Positions 1-9,489 are shown, counted from the first letter of the stretch. The stretch: 28,195 nt of DNA from Chara braunii (GCA_003427395.1 BFEA01000034.1:697847-726041), one strand, 5' to 3'. Translations and numbers: made by a program. The notes: generated by a model not told the origin, from the letters alone.

Positions 1-800
1 GTCTTGTGCCACGTCCCTGCGCGGCGGCCATTTCCCCCAACTCGATCTCGCCCAATCTTTCTTCCCGTCATACTCCACCCTTCTTCTTCTTCTTCTTCTT
101 CTTCTTCCTCCTCCTCCTCCTCGTCCTCTTCTTCTTCTTCTTCCACAAACACACCTGCAAGGTCTGTGACATCCCCCAGACCCCCCCCTTTCCCCCCAAC
201 CCCCTTGCCTGCGATTTCTGCCAAGTATGTCATTACCTCCTCTTCTTCTTCATCTCAACTTCCTCAAGCCCTGGTACTGCTACACATTCTGCATATCTTC
301 CACTTCACCATTATTGCCATCTGTGCATACACGGGAGGGGAGAGAGTCCCTTCCTGCTGTCATACGTATCCTTGTCAGCATTTCCTCCTACTACTCTTCC
401 TCTTAGTACTGCCTATCCTACCCTTCTCCTATTCCTGCCTCTAGGGCTCATCCCCAAGCTACTAATCGTTATCCGCTTCCTGCTTCAACAGCTAATTCTC
501 GAAGCACATATAATTCTCCTATTCCACGACTTTCCCAAACCTGCACTCCTTTCCTCCACTTTCCCTACCACACCCATCCCCCACACCCTACCCTTCCTCA
601 ATTCACTAATCCCCACTTTCACTACTCTACCTCGCTATCCTTGAGCTGCTGTCCTCACCCTTTCTTTCTCCCCTTCTACTACTCGTCCTTCCCTTGTCCT
701 CCTAGTCCTCCTACCACTCATGCTCTTCCTCGTACTAATCATTCTCCTGTTCCACAATTTCCCCTTATCCGGCCTCCCCCACTCGTTTGTTCCCCTCCCG
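1..800. repeat. Pyrimidine-rich low-complexity stretch
   Basis: The plus strand is dominated by C and T, with a TTC/TCC trinucleotide run around 80-145 and many shorter CTT/CCT tracts to about 780. Two overlapping plus frames stay open for hundreds of bases, but their products are poly-Ser and poly-Phe/Leu followed by Pro/Leu-rich sequence. That is what a polypyrimidine tract gives in any frame, so I do not call a gene. No promoter, splice pattern or domain is visible. Confidence 0.75.
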
Positions 801-1339
801 CACTTAACGAGGTCCCACGACAAAAAAATTATTTGCTGCGTGTCTGCAGGGCAGACAAATTTGTGAAACAGTCATCCGCTGTATGAAAGAGTGGCAACAT
901 AGGTAGCGGAGAATAGCAGGGGTCAACATTTCCAACGGTGCAGGATGCCCCTCCCGAGGTCTGTCAAGATGGTGACAGCATTTGTTGGATATCATGTGGC
1001 CAGCTTCTGAATTGCTGAGGAGAGTGGAACCAGGAGGTAGTTGATGATAAGGATGTCACAGCCGACTCAAGCACTGCCAGCTGAGGCACAGGAACAGTAC
1101 ACTTGCGAAGTTCCAGGAGCGACGATAATGAAGACACAGCCGGCACATACACTGACATTTGCGCTTGATGCACAACGGGGGGATGCTGTTACATGCCCAG
1201 TTGGGTGATGTACATATATAACCAAGGATCCGCAATGTGATGAAAAAGACTGAATGGACAACGCAGTGCTAGTGAAATCTCAACAAGCAGCGTACATCCT
1301 GATACATACAAAAATGGTGCTTTATAGCGCAGTGGAAGA
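801..1339. other. No recognisable feature
   Basis: Mixed-composition DNA with only short open frames on either strand. I see no domain, RNA or clear repeat. It lies on the internal (3') side of the minus-strand LTR and leader at 1340-2200, so it may be degraded interior of that element, but no gag or pol motif supports this. Confidence 0.4.
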
Positions 1340-1420
1340 CTTGGATACAAGTCCTGACCTGACCAGGACTGACCTCCCTCACATAGTACAAGACAGCGCA
1401 GCAGAATGCTAGAATACCAA
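1340..1420 (-). mobile_element. Leader and primer-binding-like site of a Ty3/gypsy-type element
   Basis: Read on the minus strand, the LTR end (CA at 1422-1421) is followed by one T and then TGGTATTCTAGC (1419-1408), which shares only its first six bases with the usual plant initiator-Met primer-binding site. The next roughly 80 bases align, with small gaps, to the leader just inside the right-hand LTR (about 27660-27746). For example, both have a GCTGT..TT.T.TTGT stretch and a GAGGTC.GT block at the same distance. This makes the 1421-2200 copy a 5' LTR rather than a 3' LTR. Confidence 0.55.
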
Positions 1421-2200
1421 TGACGAGCCCAATCAATGTTGCAATGCAGACTAAACATACATCATCTTCATCACAAGGTGTGAATGAGGTCTGATGCTAC
1501 ACACAGGAAGAATGCGCCAGCTCCAGATCATGCACAGACGAAGAGGAGGGGAACAGACGAAGGAGAGGAGGGGGGAGATGGGAAAGTCGTAACACCAAGT
1601 CTTCGTTACAAGTCCCAAATAATCCCTCGTCAAAATGTGTTAAGCCCAACGTCGAGTCTGGATCCAAATGTCACCAAGCTCTCGCTACCTCTCTCGTAGT
1701 CTGCTGATGCAGTGAAGTCAGATAGCGAGAGGGTGAGAGGGAGATGGTGGACTGAGAAGAGGAAGAAGAAGAACTCTCTCTCTCTCTCTCTTTCTTGCCA
1801 GGTAGTAACCTGTGAAGTTGGCGTTGTGCTGCAGGTACCTCGGAGACGAAGCTGGAGCAATGGCGCTGCACGTAAGTCTCCCTGGCCTCCGCCCAATCTC
1901 TCTCTCTCCAGTACTGCTCTAGCTCCTACTAGCGGCCGAATCCTCTAGCTCCCTGGCCTCCACTACTCCTGCAACGCTCCTCCAGAGTGCTGCTGCCGAA
2001 TCCTGAAGACTACCTCCTGCCTCCTGAACTGCACGCTCCTGCCTTCTGAACTGCACGTGAAGTGCCTGGGAAGTACCTAGGAACCACCTGCAGCCTGCAG
2101 GGCAGGCCAGTCCTATATAGTGCTGCCCCGTCCAGGACGCTACTCTTGCCAATGCCAAAACGTGCCAGACCCTGGTGCTGAAGCTAAACCAAGGGTTGTC
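1421..2200 (-). mobile_element. LTR copy (5' LTR or fragment), Ty3/gypsy family
   Basis: Positions 1421 to about 1870 align along their length to 27747-28195 in the same orientation. Shared landmarks include the CATGCAGAC/GCAATGCAGAC block, the GAAGAATGCGCCAG block, GTCGAGTCTGGATCCAAATG, a GGAAGAAGAAG plus CT microsatellite (1778-1795 versus 28101-28121), and ACCTGTGAAG. Divergence is marked, so the two are not the twin LTRs of one recent insertion. A TATA-like box at 2112-2120 on the minus strand suits an LTR promoter. The outer (5') end is uncertain because the comparison copy runs off the window. Confidence 0.7.
2112..2120 (-). promoter_or_regulatory. TATA-like box of the LTR
   Basis: Minus-strand CTATATAGG, about 690 bases upstream of the LTR's inner end. 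It is placed where a retrotransposon promoter would start the R region. The identification rests on sequence and position only. Confidence 0.4.
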
Positions 2201-2299
2201 TTGAAAACAGGCCCAAAATGGTCTGTGCTAAAACCCTGGTCTGGTGCCTGAGTTTCAGGGCAGGTCGATCTAATGTGGGCCTGAAAATGGCCCTCAGTT

Positions 2300-2456
2300 T
2301 CAGGCTGAAAAGACTCAGGGCCGGAAAGGCCCTGTTTTAGGCTGAAACGACACAGGGCCTGTTAGGCCCTTGTTTTCAGGCTTTCAGGCTGAAACGACAC
2401 AGGGTCCGTCGGCCCTTGTTTTCAGGCTTTCAGGCTGAAAACGACACGGACCTGAA
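2300..2456. repeat. Tandem repeat, about 47-bp unit, roughly 3-4 copies
   Basis: The motif CAGGCTGAAACGACACAGGG recurs with starts near 2301, 2338, 2385 and 2431. The last two full intervals are 46-47 bp and the first is shorter. The array lies upstream of the LTR TATA-like box, where U3 enhancer repeats are often found, so it could be U3 sequence of that LTR. Confidence 0.7.
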
Positions 2457-2883
2457 AATGGCCCGTGCAGCCTGTTGCAGGCGCAGCATGCAACAGATGC
2501 GCAGGGGATCAAGAATTGGCACACACCATTCCTCAGTCTGCTCTGCAGTTCTTTTCAAGACTCTCTGTTACTGGTTGGATATTCCCTGACCACAAGGATC
2601 TTAAGAGCTCCTTGTAAGCATTGGATGTCATGAGCAGTTGAGAACATAATATCAGGCACAGTCTAGCCTGGTTACCCGTGGCGCGCCCATAGGGACGAGC
2701 ATCTGCTTCTTACGGCTCATTGCAATCTGAGAGCTGGCAATGTGGTCAGCAGAATGCATGTACATAACACTACCAATGCTACTTGCCAAAGCCCAAGTTG
2801 ACCAAAAATAGGCCATTGATTTCCATAAACGAAATGATAAGGATGCTTTCGAGGGGTGTCATTTTCCAATTTATTAGCCTAAT
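2457..2883. other. No recognisable gene
   Basis: Non-repetitive DNA with no convincing reading frame. On the minus strand two AATAAA hexamers (2883-2888, overlapping the stop of the candidate exon, and 2870-2875) lie at the right margin and could serve as polyadenylation signals for the candidate terminal exon at 2884-3021. Confidence 0.35.
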
Positions 2884-3021
2884 TTATTGATTAGACATGG
2901 CACTGTCCAAGAGGAACTGGGCCACCCACGATTTCATACACACAGCAACCTCTTGAGTGTACTGCTGAAGAACCTCATATTCATCAATTGAAAAACGAAA
3001 CCCCTCAAACAGTAAGAGGAC
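2884..3021 (-). CDS. Candidate terminal exon, unknown protein
   Basis: On the minus strand a TTTGCCAG acceptor-like site ends at 3022 and is followed by 45 open codons and a TAA at 2884-2886. The product has the look of a real protein: VLLLFEGFRFSIDEYEVLQQ near its start, then a segment with QEVAVCMKSWVAQFLL, ending SNQ. I do not recognise the family. Two AATAAA hexamers follow at or within 16 bases of the stop. Just upstream another frame reads as a short coding-like stretch (DMINKYPSKLDWKEV, about 3045-3090), but it ends in a stop 17 bases before the acceptor, so either a frameshift has occurred or one of the two is chance. It lies on the same strand as the RABE exon at 5653-5750 but does not resemble the RABE C-terminus. 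Confidence 0.25.
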   Translation of the reverse strand, partial: VLLLFEGFRFSIDEYEVLQQYTQEVAVCMKSWVAQFLLDSAMSNQ

Positions 3022-3584
3022 CTGGCAAATCAACAGACCTCTTTCCAGTCCAGCTTGGAAGGGTATTTATTGATCATGTCCCATCCGCACAGAAGACTCT
3101 AGGCATCGCTCAAGCAGATACCAACGGCCGAGATTGTGAATGCTTGACCCTCTTGGAGCGGAGAAAGGAAAAAGACATGATAAAGTGCAACACGCGTAGG
3201 GCCATACTAGAGGACGAGTGAATTAATCTGTTCTGGGAAAGGGAGGGGTTGGAGAATGAGCTGAGGGACGGGAAACAAAAGACCAGAGAGGATGATTCTT
3301 TCCAATTGTGATACTAGGTTCCAAGAACCACATTGTTTGTTTCCCCCTCGCCCTGCAACAACTTCCAAACGTGCCCTAATAATTTAGGTCCCAGAATCCA
3401 ATTCTAGGGCTTTCCCTGGGCAATGTTAGAGCCACCACGCGCTCTGTCGAAAGTCCGATTCTTAGGAAGTCCTTTAAAGCACAGTGCTCACCCCAGTCTT
3501 TGACAAAAGGCCGCCGGTAAAGACTAGCCAACAGAAAGGGCTGGTGCCAACAGACGAATGGAGGATGACCACAGTCTGGATTTC
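3022..3584. other. No recognisable gene
   Basis: Unique-looking DNA with no domain or RNA that I recognise. The only open frame of note (2988-3221, plus strand) overlaps the candidate minus-strand exon and has no familiar motif. Confidence 0.35.
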
Positions 3585-3738
3585 TTTAACCGCCAGTACA
3601 CGGCCCCAGCCTTGCTGAAAAGAAAACTGGTCGCCTAAGAACATTTTCGGAGACCCAGCCCCATCAATGAATTGAATCGGCGCCGGGCGGCCTCCGAAAA
3701 GGGCCTGCGGCCGACAGCTGGATGTACTGGGGGTTTAA
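3585..3738. mobile_element. Small TTAA-flanked inverted-repeat element (MITE-like), 154 bp
   Basis: The left end reads TTTAACCGCCAGTAC (3585-3599) and the right end GTACTGGGGGTTTAA (3724-3738). The reverse complement of the right end matches the left in 13 of 15 positions. TTTAA stands at both outer edges, consistent with a TTAA target duplication. The first 20 or so bases also match the left end of the 21369-21525 element (CCAGTAC.CGGCCC.AGC). No coding capacity. Confidence 0.65.
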
Positions 3739-4193
3739 GGGCAGCCAAAATCAGCATTCAGACTGAGAACAACTAGAGTTTTAATGGAAACCACGTGACA
3801 TGACCTCCAAACGGCTCAGTCTGAACAATCAGGACTCCTGTCATGTGGGGCACAGTCCATAGCTGCAACATTCCTAAGAAGATCAGCATCACAACTACTA
3901 TCCTCCAACCAAAATTGAAAGAAATGAAGGATACTTTCTTTCAAAGCCCTAGTTAGGAAATAGGATTCAATACAACGACAGAGAGCGTTTGCCTCTCCCG
4001 GTCAATGCAGACCCTTCTTCAAGCTGCAGAACACCACAACTCTCTTTCCAAACTTCACATCTTCACCCGTAGCCTCAACATTCACATGAGTTCAGATTCG
4101 ATAACATCCAATTTGCACATGATCTCCATGATAACACCCAATTTGAGCATAATCTCCCTTGCTGATTCAGCAATTGTGTTTTAAAAACTGATA
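3739..4193. other. No gene; contains a 30-bp tandem duplication
   Basis: AT-leaning DNA without an exon that I can support. GATAACAtCCAATTTG starts at 4100 and again at 4130 (as GATAACAcCC...), giving a diverged 30-bp direct repeat up to about 4158. Confidence 0.4.
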
Positions 4194-4356
4194 TTAAACC
4201 ACGAGTACCTGCCCGTTGTTAAGGCCCGCGGCTCAGCCTACCAGTATCCCGAACCTTGCAGAGCCTCGAGCTACCGGCAGGTACACGTCAAAAGAAAACA
4301 AAAACAAAAAAAAAGACTTCTGCCTTCATTTTGCACTTTCTATCTTTGGGTCGCGG

Positions 4357-4443
4357 GGAGAGAGAGAGAGAGAGAGAGAGAGGGCGCTCTGCGTGGAAGA
4401 TTCATTCTCATTTTGGGCATTCGTGTAGAGAGAGAGAGAGAGA

Positions 4444-4490
<47 letters not shown>

Positions 4491-4511
4491 TGGGCTGCGC
4501 CAAACTCCCCT

Positions 4512-4553
<42 letters not shown>

Positions 4554-4697
4554 CCCTCCTTATTAAGCGCGCCCGCGAATTCGCAAAAGGAGAATGGATC
4601 TCCCCGTGGAAGCAGGGAGATTCATTCGACATTTCGCGCGTGTACCACAGAGAGAGAGAGAGAGAGTCGGCGAAATGGGCTGCGCCAAACTCGCCTG

Positions 4698-4732
<35 letters not shown>
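4357..4732. repeat. GA and CT microsatellite cluster
   Basis: Dinucleotide runs: (GA) at about 4357-4382, 4427-4445 and 4649-4666; (CT) at about 4446-4486, 4513-4551 and 4700-4732. GA runs abut CT runs directly at 4445/4446, so the RNA or single strand could fold back. The open frames crossing this block are poly-Glu/Arg or poly-Ser/Leu and are not genes. Confidence 0.9.
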
Positions 4733-4734
<2 letters not shown>

Positions 4735-4770
4735 GTCTCTTATACACATCTAGATGTGTATAAGAGACAG
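4733..4770. other. Nextera mate-pair junction adapter left in the assembly
   Basis: CTGTCTCTTATACACATCT (4733-4751) is the 19-bp Tn5 mosaic end, and it is followed without a gap by its exact reverse complement (4752-4770). Two mosaic ends back to back are the circularisation junction of Illumina Nextera mate-pair libraries and are not expected in a plant chromosome. CT microsatellite lies on both sides, which is where a misassembled read could be bridged. Sequence left and right of 4750 may not be contiguous in the genome. Confidence 0.95.
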
Positions 4771-5041
4771 CTCTCTCTCCGCCCCTTTCTCTCTTTCTCT
4801 CTCCCCCTCTCCCTCCCCCCCCTTCTGCCCTGCGCATGAAGTCGACGACGGTCACGAACTTGCCGCTCGTTTTTTTTTTTGGGTAGAATAAAAGATTATC
4901 TTTTTTATTTTTTTGCGATTTTCTTTTTCTTCTGAAAATTGCACCGACCGGCCGTTGGTTTCCCCGACCCCTGAAAGTCGAGGCGAGTAAACGGCCGCGA
5001 CATTGTTTTACAGCAGGGCGAGGTACTGGTGGTTTAAAAAG

Positions 5042-5370
5042 GTATGAGAAGTGGCAGTGCTACCTTGAGGATTGAGATCCATCTAATATGGTGAAACAAT
5101 TCGCTACCACAAGGGAATACTGCAAGAGCCCACGTCCCCAGCTCACATATATACGCAACGCAGTGGAAGTTCAGGGCATTGGAGTCTTGCTGATTCAGAT
5201 GTATTAAAAAACAGTAAATACATATGAGAAATGGCAGCATGCCGAAGGGCTCAGAGATCCAACCAACATGGTGACAACATTGGCTACCACATGGGAGTAC
5301 TGCGAAAGCCGATGTCCCTAGCTCACAAATCTTATGCAATGCAGTGTAAGTTCAGGGCATCACAAGTATG
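5042..5370. repeat. Diverged tandem duplication, about 181-bp unit
   Basis: Matching landmarks recur 180-181 bases apart: ATGAGAA.TGGCAG at 5044 and 5224, GCTACCACA.GGGA.TACTGC near 5112 and 5292, and GTTCAGGGCAT at 5169 and 5350. Both units are open on the minus strand in one frame, giving two copies of an ICELGT...PCGS peptide, but no start, domain or splice context suggests a protein. Confidence 0.8.
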
Positions 5371-5652
5371 GCGAAGTGACAATAATAGCAAAAAAGTTTG
5401 TTCTTCTTTCAGTAAATGGAGGCTACTCTGTAGCAATTGCAGGTCTTAAAACGCCGTAAAGTTTTTCATGGTCAATTGAGAATGTTCTCAATCTTCAAAA
5501 TGAATCCAAAATTTTTCAATACCGTAGTCAAAGAAATTGACAAACAATCACGAAAAAGAAAACAAAGAGTATCAAAGCAAATGCCTCAATTAGATCAATT
5601 TACATATTTCATGCAGTTCCTTTGGTTGTGTATAACATAACGGTTCACTTAC
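5371..5652 (-). other. Intron-like DNA downstream of the RABE exon
   Basis: AT-rich sequence just 3' (minus strand) of the RABE exon's GTAAGT donor. I searched by eye for the next RABE exon, which should encode AVPTAKGQ..., and found none between here and the left edge. Confidence 0.45.
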
Positions 5653-5750
5653 CCTTTTGCTCTCATCCATGTCCGCCTTATTACCAATCAAGATCTTATT
5701 CACCGTGTCCGATGCATGCTGCTCAATGTTGCGTATCCAATTTCGAATAT
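5653..5750 (-). CDS. RABE: RAB8/RABE-type small GTPase, internal exon
   Basis: This is the one clear host exon. After a CTCTCCTT...GGATAG acceptor (AG at 5752-5751) the minus strand gives two bases plus 32 codons: [16 protein letters not shown], then [16 protein letters not shown], ending at a GTAAGT donor (5652-5647). This is the G4 segment of plant RABE (Rab8-class) GTPases. NKAD is the NKxD motif that selects guanine, and the flanking [13 protein letters not shown] and DESKR are diagnostic of the class as I know it. RABE proteins bind GTP on Golgi and secretory vesicles and drive exocytosis. The exon carries no frameshift or stop. The exons for the P-loop, switch regions and the prenylated C-terminus are not visible, so introns must be long or the exon is an isolated gene fragment. 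Confidence 0.9.
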
Positions 5751-6800
5751 CTATCCATGGTTGTTAAGGAGAGGTTACAGATACCAAGCTATAACACCAT
5801 GGTTAGTGAAAGGCACTCCAAAATCATTTCTTGTCGAAGACCACTCTCAAAACACAAAGCCCTTCACTCAGTGATTGCGCAAGAGACGACGTCATCCTTT
5901 CAATAAAATTAAAATAATGGCAACAGCACCAAAAGACAGCAGGACAGTTCCTTTGGACAGATCTCCACACTAGCAGCGTCTTTGTTTTTTTTTTTTTGTT
6001 TTTTTTTTTTTTACAAGAAAACAACCCAAGATGATGCTAGGGGTGCTGATAGGAGCAGACACCACTAGCAGTCTCGGGAGGGCTCCATCTATTGGTGGGG
6101 AGCAACACCTGCTGGAAAGCGGGTCCAGCATCCCGGATCGTTGTAATCGAATGTTTGAACTGTTGTAAACGCACGGGCACGCGGTGATGGGCAGCATTGA
6201 TTGCCACCGAGTGAGGGGATTGACTGCCCATCAAACCCTAGGACCCTTACCTTGCCGTAATCAACTACTATACTGATACAGTAAGAAGGGGAAAGATCCG
6301 GACAAGGTTTGGTTTCTACTTCTGCAATTTTCTACCCAGTGTTGCCAGCGCATGTGTCTCCCCTATAACAGTAATAAACAAAACCCTCTCAAGAGGGGAG
6401 AACACCAATTCAAATAGAGAAAAGTTAGAAAACGAAATTACAGGAGGACGAAAGAGAAGCAAAAGTCAGATTAGACACCTACTCTTCCGCCCTCTCCACA
6501 TGGCCGGGACCAAGCGACATGCCCTAGGAACAACCAACAAACCCTAGTGACATATGCAACAGCACCTCTCCCCAGCCCGCCACATGGCAGATACTTGTGT
6601 TCATTATGATTGGTGTGCCCATCAAAATTCGTAATCAGCAAACGTCGATCGAAACAAAACACGCGAAGATGTGACAATATTACCTGTCGACAAAAACCAG
6701 CTGGAGGTCCTATCCCTACCCCACTCCTTCACACCACCACAGTGCACCTTTCCACACCCCCCATTCAATAAGCGGCGGCCAGAACAGAGAAGAGAAGCGG
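5751..6800 (-). other. Intron-like DNA upstream of the RABE exon
   Basis: Contains two poly-T tracts (about 5984-6012) and several short open frames with no familiar domain. A minus-strand frame at 6037-6234 reads through QQFKHSITTIRDAGPAFQQV but shows no splice context. I could not find the preceding RABE exon encoding WDTAGQE or YYRGAMG here. Confidence 0.4.
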
Positions 6801-6950
6801 GCAAGAGGAGAAAAGAGTCGTCGCCCATCCCCCGATGCACTCACTGCGTTATTGTTAATGTCGATTTCGCCTGTCGCCCTGTCGATGGCAAGAGGAGAAA
6901 AGAGTTGTCGCCCATCCCCCGACGCACACTGCGTTATTGTTGATGTCAAT
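6801..6950. repeat. Tandem duplication, 87-bp unit
   Basis: GCAAGAGGAGAAAAGAGT starts at 6801 and at 6888. The similarity continues through TCGCCCATCCCCCGA and CACTGCGTTATTGTT in both copies, with a few substitutions and a small gap. No gene. Confidence 0.85.
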
Positions 6951-7678
6951 GATTCGGCCATTGCTGTTATCGTTGTAATTGCTGTTATTATTGTCGTTGC
7001 CGCCATCAGTATTGTTGTTGTTGTTGTTGTAGATGATGGTACCGCCGATCATCTTTGTTAATTCTTCAACTCGACTGGGATAATGTACGCATATTGTTGT
7101 AGATGATGTACGCATATTGCACATGTGATATACCCAATATTATGCGCGATACATGCTCATGCATTCTGGTAGGAATATGCATGCGCATCAAGCTGCAACG
7201 CTCCCCATTAGCTCGAGACCTCACCTCCATTAGTCTTTGAGTCTTTCAAGCCCCTGCTGGCTCGACGGAACTATGTGCAAGCCAGAAATCAGCACTGGAA
7301 AAAAGAGGTTCGTGTAATAACCCCCAAAATTGCAGAACGACAATCCTGTGTTTTCTGAGTTTTTACCATTGTTCTGTGCTTCTCCGAGTTTTTGCTGTTG
7401 TTCTGTTTTTCTGCTGGGAATTCCTGCTGTCCAAGTCTGTTCCTGGTGAGGCAATTGCGTGTCTTTTCGTATGTCCAAGTACTTCGTATATGGGTGACCA
7501 ATAATGATGGCCTGGGTGTTGGTTTTCCCCTCACAGGCCCAGTACCAACCCCTGTTACCGTGTCGTTGGCCTGCCCAGCTGGTGCAGGGCTGGTAGACTA
7601 CAGTAGACTAGGGATAGGTAGGCCCAAGCGGCCAATATCAAGTAGCATCCAGAGAAAAGGACAAAAAGGTGGTATAGG
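6951..7678. other. No gene; short GTT microsatellite
   Basis: A TTG/GTT trinucleotide run lies at about 7012-7030, and ATTGTTGTAGATGATG.. is repeated nearby (7026 and 7093). The rest, including 7200-7678, has no supported exon or RNA. Confidence 0.4.
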
Positions 7679-7761
7679 CCCAGAGGAGAAGTCTAGAAGA
7701 TAGATACCGGCCTGGATGAAGTCTGAAAAGACTCTAGACCCAGAGGAGAAGTCTAGAAGAT
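7679..7761. repeat. 60-bp direct repeat
   Basis: CCCAGAGGAGAAGTCTAGAA followed by GAT occurs at 7679-7701 and again at 7739-7761 without a mismatch, with AGTCTGAAAAGACTCT between them. It appears to be a recent local duplication. Confidence 0.85.
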
Positions 7762-8106
7762 CCCGGTCCAGGTCCTGTAGTATGATATTGGCCTGCAATG
7801 ATTTTCTCGCCAAAATGTGCAGAAACCGGTAGGGCCTAGAGGCCCAGTATCTGGTAAAGTCAACGGACAGTTAGGCAGTTGCCAAGCTATATCGTAAGGA
7901 GCTCCTCATTTGCAAAAGTGCACGGCAGTGGTAGAGGTGCCACCCATCCTGGGTATGATGTTTGAGCCAGGGCAAGCAGGGGGAGAAATCAGACATTCTA
8001 TTCGAGGTACTTCAGGTCTTGCATGACGCTCCCATGCGAGACACGATCGGCCTGTGTCGAAAAATTTTGCTAGGCCGAGTGAGACAGGGGGCACTCTGTT
8101 TTTTCT

Positions 8107-8274
8107 GTGGGAGGCCTGTCCGCAGGTGTTTTTTTTTGGGGTGTGAGTTTTCGTGGTCACGTGGTGCTGTTTCTTATTTTTTTTTCAGGGGGGGGGGGGG
8201 GGGGTCGCTTCTGATTCTGTTTTGCCATCTTTCTCAAAAACGCTTACTTGTTTGTGGGGGGCCTGTCCGCAGCC
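8107..8274. repeat. Direct repeats flanking a G18 homopolymer
   Basis: TGTGGGAGGCCTGTCCGCAG (8107-8126) and TGTGGGGGGCCTGTCCGCAG (8255-8274) differ at one base and are 148 bp apart. Between them are T-rich runs and an uninterrupted G tract at about 8190-8207. The homopolymer length is likely to be unreliable in short-read assembly. Confidence 0.75.
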
Positions 8275-9162
8275 CGTTCGTGGTTCTTCCAAATAAGAAG
8301 TGCATAGCAGCCGATTCGGATGGAAAGAAGTCACAGTGGTACACAGTACTACACACCCCAAAATCAAGCCACAACTAGTCTGAAGAGCGATGCGGGCACA
8401 GGTGATGAATCAAGTGCAGGCCACTCGACATGACTCCCAAATCAGTATATACCACTGGGAACGACTCCCAAATCTACATGAGCAAAGCAAGCTCTGCAAC
8501 AGCTGGCCGGGAGGCAGGGATGCCCTAGCAACGCAATGCACAGAAGGCTGGGCAAATATCAGCCCTTTAGTGAAAGGTCAACCTTCCTATCCACCCTGAG
8601 CTGAAGAAATGAGTGTTGTGAAAGGGAAATAGCTATTACAAATATAGCCACCAAGGAGCACAAATATGCTACCCTAGAAGGTGACAAGGGCAAATCAATA
8701 CACCACGAGAGATTGAGATGGATCGCAAAATTGAATACGGGGGATGGTAGTATGCCAATGCCACAGCCGGTAAAGGAGGGCCACAATGAGCAGAAGTGGT
8801 GGATGGCAGACTCCTCCATAGCAAAGCACTGGATGGCAACATCCATCACAGCAGGTAGAAGTTTCCACCTCCTGGGAGGAGACGGTATCCCGCACACCCA
8901 AGGACACGGCAAAGAGGCGTGCGTGCAAAGCAGCCTCCCTTCCCCCTCACAGACCAACCAACAAAGAACGACTCAACCACGCGCTCATTCCCTAGAAGGC
9001 AAAGGTCTCATGGGGATAATCGTGAAGGTGGAGGGAGAACTGACACATATCAAGAGACTTGAGAGAGAATTATTACTCGTTATTGTATTACATCAACCCA
9101 AACACTGGTTCAGACATGAGTGGACCCCATAATCAAATACAAGCCAGTGGTTGAAAGACTAG
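8275..9162. other. No recognised gene
   Basis: Frames of 130-140 codons are open on both strands over 8559-9132 but overlap each other and show no domain, so neither can be preferred. ACTCCCAAATC occurs twice (about 8431 and 8464). Confidence 0.35.
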
Positions 9163-9489
9163 GCCAGCCAGATTGATCCACCGCAACATGCACAGAGCAA
9201 ACGGTCCATCGTCTCAAGCATCCAGCTCCAAAACCTCTCCATCACCCCACTTGATCATATCAGCTCACCGGATCATGTTCAAGATTCTACAGTCTATCAC
9301 AGGGACCTCTTCACCGCACTTAGTGCCAATCGGCAAATGAGGACTTTTCTGAAGGATGTGCAATCAGACTTGTCTTCTTCGGCACAGCATGCATGCAAAC
9401 AGATGACGAACAGACTCTGGCGCTTAGCACCCACACAAAGCTCAGAGATAACATGGCCGGGGACACGACTCAGATTCAAACTTGTCTGA
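9163..9489 (+). pseudogene. Coding-like open segment, unknown protein
   Basis: An open stretch of 108 codons between a TAG at 9160 and TGA at 9487, with an internal ATG at 9337. It reads through TPLDHISSPDHVQDSTVYHR and MRTFLKDVQSDLSSSAQHAC, a polar, helix-prone composition unlike the surrounding DNA. From about 9393 a second plus frame (TKLRDNMAGDTTQIQTCLNA) also looks protein-like, which suggests a frameshifted relic or an exon boundary. I cannot name the family, and there is no start context or clear splice site. Confidence 0.3.

Larger units (their letters stand above)
4194..5037. mobile_element. Non-autonomous TIR element, 844 bp
   Basis: Ends are TTAAACCACGAGTACCT (4194-4210) and AGGTACTGGTGGTTTAA (5021-5037), inverted with one mismatch, and TTAA forms both outer edges. 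Subterminal sequence shows that this element and the one at 18441-19849 are relatives in opposite orientation. Reverse-complementing its right end gives ACCACCAGTACCTCGC, then GGCCGTT and CTTTCAGGGGTC, as at 18446-18520. Its left end (AGTACCTGCCCGTTGTTAAGGCC) matches the reverse complement of 19800-19849. It carries no transposase frame. The interior is GA and CT microsatellites alternating with GC-rich cores (GGCTGCGCCAAACTC at 4493-4507 and 4679-4693) and copies of the GAAGATTCATTC motif. The interior also holds a library adapter (4733-4770), so its true length is uncertain. Confidence 0.7.

Noticed and set aside
4-886. Long plus-strand open frames with poly-Ser or poly-Phe
   Set aside because: They are the translation of a CT-rich tract in two overlapping frames, with no domain or gene context.
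1421-2200. Left LTR as the 3' LTR of the 22.9-28.2 kb chromovirus
   Set aside because: The left copy has its own primer-binding-like site and leader on the internal side, and it is too diverged and over 20 kb away.
4256-4855. Open frames rich in Arg-Glu and Ser-Leu on both strands
   Set aside because: They come from GA/CT microsatellites plus the adapter sequence.
8559-9132. Overlapping 132- and 139-codon frames on opposite strands
   Set aside because: Neither shows a motif, a codon pattern or splice context that would favour it.
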